In this document: positions 56,916 to 62,810 of the stretch, one piece after another
How positions within the stretch are numbered: position 1 is the first letter of the stretch
How the letters are laid out: each line of letters opens with the position of its first letter
Origin: an uncultured Faecalibacterium sp.
Lineage (GTDB): Bacteria > Bacillota > Clostridia > Oscillospirales > Ruminococcaceae
NCBI GenBank assembly: GCA_900539945.1
Contig: UQDV01000013.1
Span: 1 to 62,810, forward strand
DNA length: 62,810 nt
Direction of reading: 5' to 3'
The notes under the pieces: model-generated
Databases searched by the model: none
What the model was told of the DNA's origin: nothing
The model's input: the letters and a program-made list of their open reading frames with translations, nothing else
Position numbers and translations under genes: made by a program

Positions 56916-57697
56916 TGCGCTATTACAGCGCCCCGCGCCGGGCACTGCGCGGGGTACGGCAGCTGCTTTATCCGCGTCGGTGCCCCTTCTGCAATGCGGT
57001 GCTGGGCAGCATAAGGACCTGCCCGGACTGTGCGGAAGAAGTGGACCGGCTGCGCCGGAAGCCCGGCATCCGGCTGGACGCATCGCAGCATTATCTGGGC
57101 GGCCTGAGCGGCGCAGCGGCACCGTTCCGGTATGAGGGCTGCGTGCGGCGGGCCATCCTGCGGGCAAAGTATCAGGCTGCACCATGGACGGCGGTGGAGC
57201 TGGGCGTGGTGCTGGCAGAGCTTGCCTTTGGCAGCGAGGTCCGGATGAGGGGCGCGGAACCGGTGCCTCAGCGGGTGGAAGGTGCCCGGCTCGGCTATGA
57301 CTGCATCGTGCCGGTACCGGCGTCCAGCCGCAGACGCGGGTACAATGTACCGGAACGCATGGCGCAGCCGCTGGCAGAGGCACTGGACCTTCCGCTGGAA
57401 ACAAAGGCGCTTGGTCCTGCCCGCCGGAAGGACCGGCAGGCAGGACTGCCCTTTGAACAGCGCCTGGCCAATGTGGCCGGTGCGTTCCGCGTGCAGGACC
57501 CGGACCTCATAGAGGGCCGCCGCGTGCTGCTGGTGGACGATGTGATCACCACCGGTGCTACGGCTGCCGCCTGTGCACAGGCTCTGCTTTCGGCGGGTGC
57601 GGAGAGCGTGTTTGCGGTGGCTGTGGCTACGGTGGAATTTCCGCCCATTGCCCAGCCGACCCTGCCCTTGCAGGAGGATGCGGACGAAGAAATTTAA
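56915..57697 (+). CDS. comF: ComF family phosphoribosyltransferase-like protein
   Basis: The product is 260 aa from an ATG that overlaps the SLH stop by one base (TGATG). A zinc-finger pair, CPFCNAVLGSIRTCPDC near 23, precedes a PRTase domain with RRRGYN near 143 and the PRPP loop VLLVDDVITTGAT near 204. ComF acts in natural DNA uptake; related proteins are ubiquitous, so competence itself is not proven. No other competence genes are in the window. Confidence 0.92.
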   Translation: MRYYSAPRRALRGVRQLLYPRRCPFCNAVLGSIRTCPDCAEEVDRLRRKPGIRLDASQHYLGGLSGAAAPFRYEGCVRRAILRAKYQAAPWTAVELGVVLAELAFGSEVRMRGAEPVPQRVEGARLGYDCIVPVPASSRRRGYNVPERMAQPLAEALDLPLETKALGPARRKDRQAGLPFEQRLANVAGAFRVQDPDLIEGRRVLLVDDVITTGATAAACAQALLSAGAESVFAVAVATVEFPPIAQPTLPLQEDADEEI

Positions 57698-57716
57698 AAA
57701 AGTTGCCGAAAAGCGC

Positions 57717-57745
57717 TTGACAAAATGCGAGAAGTCGGGTATACT
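57717..57745 (+). promoter_or_regulatory. Consensus promoter for tRNA-Pro
   Basis: TTGACA at 57717-57722 and TATACT at 57740-57745 have a 17-base spacer. Confidence 0.88.
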
Positions 57746-57779
57746 AATCAAGCTGTGAGCGACAAACGCTTACAGATAT

Positions 57780-57857
57780 CCGGGTGTAGCGCAGTTTTGG
57801 TAGCGCGCTTGAATGGGGTTCAAGAGGCCGTGAGTTCGATTCTCGCCACTCGGACCA
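57780..57857 (+). tRNA. tRNA-Pro (anticodon GGG)
   Basis: The 78-base gene has acceptor CCGGGTG/CACTCGG, anticodon loop ATGGGGT giving GGG, a GAGTTCGATTCTC T-arm and an encoded CCA. It reads CCC and CCU codons. It is the last clearly chromosomal gene before the mobile segment. Confidence 0.95.
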
Positions 57858-57863
57858 AACAAA

Positions 57864-57913
57864 AATAATCCGAACTTGTTTCCGATAGGAGATGGGTTCG
57901 GATTATTTGTTTT
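57864..57913 (+). terminator. Terminator of tRNA-Pro
   Basis: AATAATCCGAAC and GTTCGGATTATT form a 12-bp perfect stem with a 20-base loop, followed by TGTTTTC. Confidence 0.85.
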
Positions 57914-58009
57914 CTTCGGAAAATTCAACGCAGGTGTCCGTGGAAGATGAAATCCGAAATCATAGATCGACCAATACAAACCAGACAACGATTTCAGGAG
58001 GATACGGTT

Positions 58010-58261
58010 ATGAAGTACGATGAAAAAGTTTGCCGCTTTAACATGGACACTGGGTGCGTGGAACTGCTGCTCCGGGACGGGAGAAAAATCTCCATCGACT
58101 GCACCGGGGTCGAGGATGCGCTGGATGTAACCATGGCGCAGAGGTCGGAGTTAGACTACCTCATCTACAATGACCCACTGAGCTATGCCGATTTGATCCT
58201 GAACGGCGAACCGGAGAAATATCTTCGGAATGTAGCAGGAAGTCACGGGTTAGAAGATTGA
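58010..58261 (+). CDS. Small DUF6061-like mobile-element protein, 83 aa
   Basis: The product is 83 aa from the ATG at 58010 with TCAGGAGG upstream. CRFNMDTGCVELLLRDGRKISIDCTGVED and QRSELDYLIYNDPLSYADLIL resemble DUF6061 proteins that accompany recombinases in Clostridia. It has no membrane helix. The family name is from memory. It is convergent with the serine recombinase. Function unknown. Confidence 0.75.
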   Translation: MKYDEKVCRFNMDTGCVELLLRDGRKISIDCTGVEDALDVTMAQRSELDYLIYNDPLSYADLILNGEPEKYLRNVAGSHGLED

Positions 58262-58265
58262 GGGC

Positions 58266-58303
58266 AAAACAAAAACAGGGTGCGCCATGCCGGACGCACC
58301 CTG
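58266..58303 (-). terminator. Terminator downstream of the recombinase (minus strand)
   Basis: CAGGGTGCG and CGCACCCTG form a 9-bp stem, followed on the minus strand by TTTTTGTTTT. Confidence 0.75.
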
Positions 58304-58404
58304 CCAAAATCCGCATATGATAGCGATATGTACAACAGGGCGTTCCCCGTAGCAGAGTTCCCATAAAACAGTATTTGCAAAAGTTCCCGCAATGGGGCAG
58401 ATTT

Positions 58405-58433
58405 GGCGTGACTTCGGTCACGCCTTTTCTTTT
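58405..58433 (+). terminator. Terminator of the 83-aa gene, overlapping the recombinase 3' end
   Basis: GGCGTGAC-TTCG-GTCACGCC is an 8-bp stem with a stable UUCG loop, followed by TTTTCTTTT. The stem covers the stop codon of the recombinase gene on the other strand. Confidence 0.8.
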
Positions 58434-60055
58434 GCTTCCAGTTCATCCAGAGGGATGTACCCCAGCCCATCGTACTTGATATGGATGTGCTGCACCCGCT
58501 TTCCGCTGGACTTATCCGGGGCATCCACATAGATGGCCGACACCAGTTCACGGAGAGCATAAGGGGTGAGTTCTTCAATATGAACGTACTTGTGCGCTTT
58601 CTGGACGAACTTCTCAATATTCTCGATCTGCTGTTCCTGTACTTCGATTTCCTGCTGGATAGAGAGGGCTTCCTCTTCCAGATGCTTCTGTTCGGCATCG
58701 TAGCTTTGGCTCATCATGTCAAAGCGTTCATCGCTCAGCTTTCCGCTGGCGTTATCCTCGTAGATTTTCATGAACAGCCGTTTGAGGTCTGCAATCCGCT
58801 TCTCATTCCGGGCAAGCTGCTTCTTTAGGACGGTCAGCTTTTCGGTGCTTTCCACCCGAAGCTGCTCCTCCATGACCTTGCGAAAGTAGTCTTCATGACG
58901 GAGAATGTAGTCCGTCACCCGCTGAACATGACTCAGTACACGTCCTTCCAGAACCTTTACCCGGATGAAGTGTCCCTTGCACTTGCTCCCGTTCTTCTTG
59001 TGCAGAGAGCAATCAAAGAAGTCTTGACTGAAGTCCCTGTTATTGGACGAACCATATTGCATCTTGGAACCGCAGTCAGCACAGTAGACCATACCGGAGA
59101 AAATGCTGCTCTTGCCTGTCCGGGTCATGCGGTGACGCTGACTACGAATCTCCTGAACCTTTTCAAACACATCATCGTCGATAATGCGCTCATGTGTATC
59201 CGAGAAGATAGCCTGATTTTTCACAGGATTCAGATGTTTCTTTTTATCCCAGATAGAGTTAGTATAGGTCTTGAAGTTGACTGTGCAGCCAGTGTACTCC
59301 CGGCGTTCCAGAATCAAACTTACTGCTCTTTTATCCCAGCGATAAGGGTCTTCCGGGGCAGGTGCGTTTGTACTCCGGCCATGGCTCAACTTGTAGGCGG
59401 TAGGAGTCAGAACTTTGTCCACCCACAGTTGGTTTGCAATTTGGGTCGGGCCACGGCCTTCCATGCACATGGAGAAGATGCGCTTCACGACCGCAGCCGC
59501 TTCCGGATCAACAAGCCAATGTTTCGGGTTCTCCGGGTCTTTCACATAGCCGTACGGCACATTGACCGTCAGCGGTACTCCACGCTCTCCCTTGGCCTTC
59601 TGAACGGCCCGAATCTTGCGGCTGGTATCGCGGGCGTAAAACTCGTTGAACCAGTTCTTAATGCCCGCAAAATCGTTGTTTACGCTGTTCGGGTCAATGG
59701 TGTCGTAATTGTCGTTAATGGCAATGTAGCGAACGCCATACTGGGGAAAGGTGAAGTTTGTGTACAGACCCGTCAAGGCAGAGTTGCGCCCCAGTCGGGA
59801 CAGGTCTTTTGTGATAACGATTCCTACACGCCCTGCTTCGATCTCGACCAGCATACTCTGAAAGCCGGGGCGGTCATAGTTCGTGCCAGAATAGCCATCA
59901 TCAACAAAGAACACCGGGTTCGAGAAGTGGTTCTTTTTAGCGTAGTCCAAAAGGATATCTTTCTGGTTCTCGATAGAAAGGCTTTCGCCGAGTCGCTCGT
60001 CCTCCTGCGACAGTCGGCAGTAAAGTGCGGTGATTTTATTCGTTGCTCCAGACAT
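58418..60055 (-). CDS. Large serine recombinase (TnpX-like)
   Basis: The product is 545 aa from the ATG at 60055 (AAGGAGG upstream). The N-terminal resolvase domain has the catalytic serine in LYCRLSQEDE near 16 and Arg-rich motifs TKDLSRLGRN near 75. A recombinase domain follows, then a zinc beta-ribbon (CADCGSKM...CSLHKKNGSKCKG near 325-360), a coiled coil, and a DUF4368-like tail. It resembles the Tn4451-family TnpX excisionase/integrase. Such enzymes move the element through a circular form. The element ends are not clear in this window. Confidence 0.93.
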   Translation of the reverse strand: MSGATNKITALYCRLSQEDERLGESLSIENQKDILLDYAKKNHFSNPVFFVDDGYSGTNYDRPGFQSMLVEIEAGRVGIVITKDLSRLGRNSALTGLYTNFTFPQYGVRYIAINDNYDTIDPNSVNNDFAGIKNWFNEFYARDTSRKIRAVQKAKGERGVPLTVNVPYGYVKDPENPKHWLVDPEAAAVVKRIFSMCMEGRGPTQIANQLWVDKVLTPTAYKLSHGRSTNAPAPEDPYRWDKRAVSLILERREYTGCTVNFKTYTNSIWDKKKHLNPVKNQAIFSDTHERIIDDDVFEKVQEIRSQRHRMTRTGKSSIFSGMVYCADCGSKMQYGSSNNRDFSQDFFDCSLHKKNGSKCKGHFIRVKVLEGRVLSHVQRVTDYILRHEDYFRKVMEEQLRVESTEKLTVLKKQLARNEKRIADLKRLFMKIYEDNASGKLSDERFDMMSQSYDAEQKHLEEEALSIQQEIEVQEQQIENIEKFVQKAHKYVHIEELTPYALRELVSAIYVDAPDKSSGKRVQHIHIKYDGLGYIPLDELEAKEKA

Positions 60056-60138
60056 TGTTGTGTCCTCCTTACTCTGTGGAGCAACTGTCGGTACAGGATT
60101 GGTTACCGGGTCAAGTATAGCAGAATTGGACGCAGTTG

Positions 60139-60603
60139 TCATTCGTCTGCACCCTCATCTTCAAATTTTTGCTGGGCGTTCTTGGCAACAATGCGCTCCA
60201 GCTTCTTCAAAAAGGATTCCTTGCCCTCATAGCTGCCGGTCACGGTGTAGGTGGTGTGACCGACTTTCTCCGTGGTGGTCAGTTCAGGAATCCAGAATGC
60301 AGACAGGTTCTTGACATGGAGATTGCCGTTCTCATCTACATAGGAGCCGTGTTTCTTCTGCTCTTCGGTCAAGGGCTGCCGCTTGAAATAGATTTCATTT
60401 TCGGAGATGCTCACGGTTTCGCTGGCCTGCTCCTTCGGGGTATCGTCATACAGCTGGGCGAAAAATGCCAGTGCATCTTCGGGTGAGTCTTCCTCCATGA
60501 GCTGCTCGAAAATCCGCTGTTCCTCTGCCGAGAGGTTATTCCATGCGGCTTCCAACTCCTGCTCGTTGGCTGCGTTGACAAAGGCTTCGATCTCTTTTTT
60601 CAT
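60139..60603 (-). CDS. Mobile-element accessory protein, 154 aa
   Basis: The product is 154 aa from the ATG at 60603, with AAAGGAGG upstream; a longer frame has no ribosome site. It is acidic, with a helical N-terminus (KKEIEAFVNAANEQELEAAW) and a beta-rich C-terminus (GHTTYTVTGSYEGKESFLKK). No family is recognised. It lies 83 bases upstream of the recombinase on the same strand and is probably co-transcribed, so it may tune excision. Confidence 0.7.
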   Translation of the reverse strand: MKKEIEAFVNAANEQELEAAWNNLSAEEQRIFEQLMEEDSPEDALAFFAQLYDDTPKEQASETVSISENEIYFKRQPLTEEQKKHGSYVDENGNLHVKNLSAFWIPELTTTEKVGHTTYTVTGSYEGKESFLKKLERIVAKNAQQKFEDEGADE

Positions 60604-60767
60604 GGTGCATCCTCCTTTGGCTGCGAAAAGCGTTTTTTCAAAAAGTATGGGTTTTCGTGAGAGCAAGAATCGTCCCGTGGCCACAAATTTTCAATTCTTG
60701 AAAATTCTTGCCCTTTTGGGACAGCTTCTTGTTGGGGCGTGCCTGCCCCAAACCCTGCTAGGTGATT

Positions 60768-61052
60768 TCATTCTTGGTGGTTGCTATATTGCTTATATGC
60801 CTTTTCAAATCCTGATTTGTTATATATGATAAATTTATAACATTCTCCATCTTTCATGGAAATTGCTGCAACAGGAACGACCATCTGACTCCATGAAAGC
60901 TCCCTTATCTCGTTCATGGGCAATACAAGGTTGCGATACAGTGGACTGACTGTGAGCTTTTGAGTTGAATATGTAATGCTCTGTTCATCAATGTACAAAC
61001 CACCGCCAATGATTCCATTACGGCATAAGCTACACACAAAAGTTTTTCCCAT
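60768..61052 (-). CDS. Mobile-element protein with N-terminal CxxC, 94 aa
   Basis: The product is 94 aa with AGGAGG upstream. MGKTFVCSLCRNGIIGGG begins with a CSLC pair, followed by a beta-rich body (TYSTQKLTVSPLYRNL, MNEIRELSWSQMVVPVAAI) like a small PH/GRAM-type fold. It has no signal peptide. Function unknown. The 164 bases between it and the next gene hold a GTTGGGGC...GCCCCAAAC hairpin near 60731-60753. Confidence 0.68.
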   Translation of the reverse strand: MGKTFVCSLCRNGIIGGGLYIDEQSITYSTQKLTVSPLYRNLVLPMNEIRELSWSQMVVPVAAISMKDGECYKFIIYNKSGFEKAYKQYSNHQE

Positions 61053-61441
61053 AATATTACCGCCTCCTATTAGTTGATGGTTGGTTAAGTTGAGTATATC
61101 ATATTGATTTCCAGAAGAACACCCCTATATAGGAGATTTTAGCCGTTTTACTGCGTACGTGCGTACGAGAGATTGGTACGCACGTACGCAGCGATTTGCC
61201 CGAAGCGCACCCTATATAGCCGTTTCCCCCTCGGAGAGCCCACTACACTTTGCAGACCGCAGGGCTGAAAGCGTCATAGTGGGTTATTACACTTCCGCAG
61301 AAGTGCCTTTTCCTCGCCGCAGACAGCCCGGTGCACCTTTGTGAGAGCTTTCTGTCCGGCGAATCCACATCGCCCACAGGCGATGTGAGCAGGGATTCCA
61401 AAGGGGCGCAGCACCCTTGGCACACGACTTTGGTACAAAGT
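61053..61441. other. Non-coding control region of the mobile element
   Basis: The 389-base gap has no supported gene. In order it has CCCTATATAG (61123), the 16-bp inverted repeat at 61151-61191, a second CCCTATATAG (61210), a CACATCGCC...GGCGATGTG hairpin (about 61366-61387) and the left half of an oriT-like site. The layout suggests replication, partition or transfer control. Confidence 0.65.
61151..61191. repeat. 16-bp perfect inverted repeat
   Basis: CTGCGTACGTGCGTAC and GTACGCACGTACGCAG are exact reverse complements, nine bases apart. Each arm itself contains CGTACG-like palindromes. It has no T-run and is more likely a protein site than a terminator. Confidence 0.88.
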
Positions 61442-61460
61442 CTAGTGTGTTACACCTTTC
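61420..61460 (+). other. Predicted MOBV-type origin of transfer (oriT)
   Basis: GCACAC-GACTTTG-GTA-CAAAGTC-TAGTGTG-TTACAC closely matches the pMV158 oriT layout: an ACTTT...AAAGT inverted repeat, then the nick motif TAGTGTG/TTA. The nick is predicted between 61449 and 61450. No MobV relaxase gene lies beside it in this window. Confidence 0.8.
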
Positions 61461-61813
61461 CAGAGATGTACACGTTCCTGAAATGCAAAAAGCCCCATAC
61501 CCAACACCTTAACGGTGCGGACATGGGACTTGATGCTTCCTCGGCCTAGCCGGGTACTCCGTAACCAATCCTGACAGGCAGTTGCCGTGTCATTTTTCGA
61601 AAACTGTTTTACGGATACCCAGCAGTCGGGAACGCTCTGTTTTTCTTTGCTTGGATTATGATGAGCCTGCTCTGCCTGCCACGCGGAAAACTCCCGCTGG
61701 CCTTCCTCGCTGTTCCAGCAAGCGAGAATCGCCGGATAGAATGCCCGTGCCAGACGGTCGATGACTTCATCGGGATAAGGGGAAGTGTTGGTGGACTTTT
61801 TCTTTTTGTTCAA
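61442..61813 (-). CDS. Mobile-element small protein downstream of the ParB-like gene
   Basis: The product would be 123 aa from a TTG at 61813 after AAAGGAG. The first 60 residues (KKKKSTNTSPYPDEVIDRLARAF, ILACWNSEEGQREFSAWQ) look like a real small element protein. From about residue 70 the frame runs through hairpins, a terminator and into the oriT, so the natural C-terminus may be earlier and a stop may have been lost. It lies 48 bases after the ParB-like gene. Function unknown. Confidence 0.5.
   Translation of the reverse strand: MNKKKKSTNTSPYPDEVIDRLARAFYPAILACWNSEEGQREFSAWQAEQAHHNPSKEKQSVPDCWVSVKQFSKNDTATACQDWLRSTRLGRGSIKSHVRTVKVLGMGLFAFQERVHLWKGVTH
61487..61592 (-). ncRNA. Possible structured RNA ending in a terminator
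   Basis: On the minus strand TGACAcGGC...GCCTGTCA (61572-61592) forms a hairpin. It is followed by GGTTAC...GTACC and CCGGC...GCCGAGG stems and by an imperfect stem GTCCCAT...ATGGGGC ending in TTTTT (61487-61531). The series of stems looks like an RNA more than coding sequence. I cannot name a family. Confidence 0.45.
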
Positions 61814-61861
61814 ACGCACGCTCCTTTGGACATCGGTAAACAGCATACCATGTGCCTGTTG

Positions 61862-62788
61862 TTATGCTGTCTGGTCTTTAACATCTGTGAGTGCGGCTTC
61901 CAGAGAAGTAAGATAGTCCTTATGCTTGTGAATGATATCCAGAATCACATCACGCTGTGCATTATCGGGCATTTGCTCCAACTGATAGTTGAACGCAATG
62001 CGGAAACGAGTGGTCACATCTTCCAATGCTACATACCTGTACCGCAGATCTTCCGGGTAAGCATCGCTGTCGTAAACCGATTCAAACTTTCGGAATGGCA
62101 TGACGGGCGCTTTGCCCGGAACACGGATCACACCGTCAGCGTCAGGCGTCGGTTCCACCTTCAGCTCCGGGTGCAGAATGTCCTGCAAAGTTTGTGCACG
62201 GTCATTGTAGGCCGCCCTGGCAAGGCGGTGCATATCCGCTTTGGACACTTTCGTCTGTCCGGACAGGATGCTCTGCTTTAGCCCCGGCATCAGTTCTTCT
62301 GCGATCTCCACGCCTTTCATATACTTCGAGGCGCGGAAAACGGTGTCCTTGCTCACACCGTTTTCTTCTGCGATTCGGTCGCAGGTTTTGGTGCTGTCGA
62401 TCAAGTTCGCATTTAGCGAACTTGATTTTGCATCGCTGCTCTTGCGATCACCGCCGTGCGCGGCTTTTTCGGCTTCATACTGTTTGCCCATCAGGTAGTA
62501 CTTCTGCTCCGGGGTTAAATTGCGCCGCCCCAACTGGTTCTTACAAATCCAAGCGAGGACTTCTTCTCTGCTTTCAAACGGGAGCGGCATGGTGGAGAAA
62601 GAGATTTCGGGATGTTCCTGAACGATTTCATAACGATTGTGGCCGTCAACAAGGATGTTATTCCAAATGATCAAAGGAGAAAGCAGCTTGCCTTCCTTGA
62701 GGATATTTTCTTCAAGCTGCTTGTACTCATCGTCCGTCAGCGGCGGAATCTGATTCTGGAACTCCGGGTCGATTTTCAGATTGATCAT
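61862..62788 (-). CDS. ParB/RepB-like nuclease-domain protein
   Basis: The product is 308 aa from the ATG at 62788, with AAAGGAG upstream. The N-terminal ParB-like fold has NILVDGHNRYEIVQEH near 46 and ESREEVLAWICKNQLGRRNL near 75. A helix-turn-helix region follows (DRIAEENGVSKDTVFRASKYM near 138). The C-terminus is helical. The C-terminal half does not match chromosomal Spo0J, so this is an element-borne regulator or partition protein rather than the chromosomal ParB. No ParA lies in the window; it may be beyond the right edge. Confidence 0.85.
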   Translation of the reverse strand: MINLKIDPEFQNQIPPLTDDEYKQLEENILKEGKLLSPLIIWNNILVDGHNRYEIVQEHPEISFSTMPLPFESREEVLAWICKNQLGRRNLTPEQKYYLMGKQYEAEKAAHGGDRKSSDAKSSSLNANLIDSTKTCDRIAEENGVSKDTVFRASKYMKGVEIAEELMPGLKQSILSGQTKVSKADMHRLARAAYNDRAQTLQDILHPELKVEPTPDADGVIRVPGKAPVMPFRKFESVYDSDAYPEDLRYRYVALEDVTTRFRIAFNYQLEQMPDNAQRDVILDIIHKHKDYLTSLEAALTDVKDQTA

Positions 62789-62802
62789 ACGCACACTCCT
62801 TT
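62789..62802 (-). promoter_or_regulatory. Ribosome binding leader duplicated before the next gene
   Basis: AAAGGAGTGTGCGT before the ParB-like gene recurs as AAAGGAGCGTGCGT at 61814-61827 before the following gene, 13 of 14 bases. Confidence 0.6.
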
Positions 62803-62810
62803 ATCTCTCC

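Noticed and set aside
57780..57857. tRNA-Pro 3' end as a proven attachment site
   Set aside because: No second copy of the tRNA end is seen in the window, and the recombinase present is of the serine class, which rarely uses tRNA genes.

Overview
The window reads as a chromosomal segment of a high-GC, anaerobic, Gram-positive gut Clostridia, most likely Faecalibacterium or a close Oscillospiraceae/Ruminococcaceae relative. Supporting signs are a preQ1-III type riboswitch before queT (a class I recall from Faecalibacterium), strong AAGGAGG ribosome binding sites, sigma-A promoters (TTGACA-17-TATAAT-like), a group B type [FeFe] hydrogenase, an LCP cell-wall enzyme, and GC-rich hairpin repeats between genes. 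Species assignment is inference; no database was searched.

Layout. 1-9.4 kb is a core block on the plus strand: smc (3' part), ftsY, rdgB, yhbY, nadD, yqeK, an LCP ligase, rsfS, leuS and the small rpsU. 9.4-13.8 kb has a YqeG phosphatase overlapping an endonuclease IV, efp, an acidic zinc-ribbon protein, a 94-aa orphan and an SGNH hydrolase. 14.1-20.7 kb has fhs under a ZTP-type riboswitch, divergent from a cysteine desulfurase-thiI-cinA operon that ends in a decayed, membrane-anchored cinA paralogue. 20.7-33 kb is mostly minus strand: M20 amidohydrolase, secA, queT-HAD (preQ1 riboswitch), pdx kinase-trmL-degV, a secreted protein, the hydrogenase and mtaB. 33-41 kb is plus strand: D,D-carboxypeptidase, pgi, a small P-loop protein, yceD-rpmF, a DUF512 enzyme, der and plsY. 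41-49.6 kb has a PsiE-like membrane protein, a two-gene lipoprotein operon (beta-propeller plus PstS-like), a MATE exporter, a RICIN protein with a histone-H1-like tail, a Crp/Fnr regulator divergent from an Fe-S protein, a membrane protein and tRNA-Ser(GGA). 49.8-57.9 kb has a flavin-dependent hydroxy-acid oxidase, a MacB-like export operon (adaptor, ATPase, permease) followed by an SLH protein and ComF, and tRNA-Pro(GGG).

From about 57.9 kb to the end the content changes to a mobile element: lower GC by eye, a large serine recombinase, small accessory genes, a ParB-like protein, a 16-bp perfect inverted repeat and a sequence very close to MOBV (pMV158-type) oriT. No relaxase lies in the window, and the element runs past the right edge.

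The least expected items are the decayed CinA paralogue with a membrane anchor, the RICIN/AKP-tail fusion, a cluster of seven inverted GGTGACTTGCCAA-like motifs in the cinA-distal convergent gap near 13.9 kb, a dispersed hairpin repeat family, and the oriT/structured-RNA region of the mobile element.
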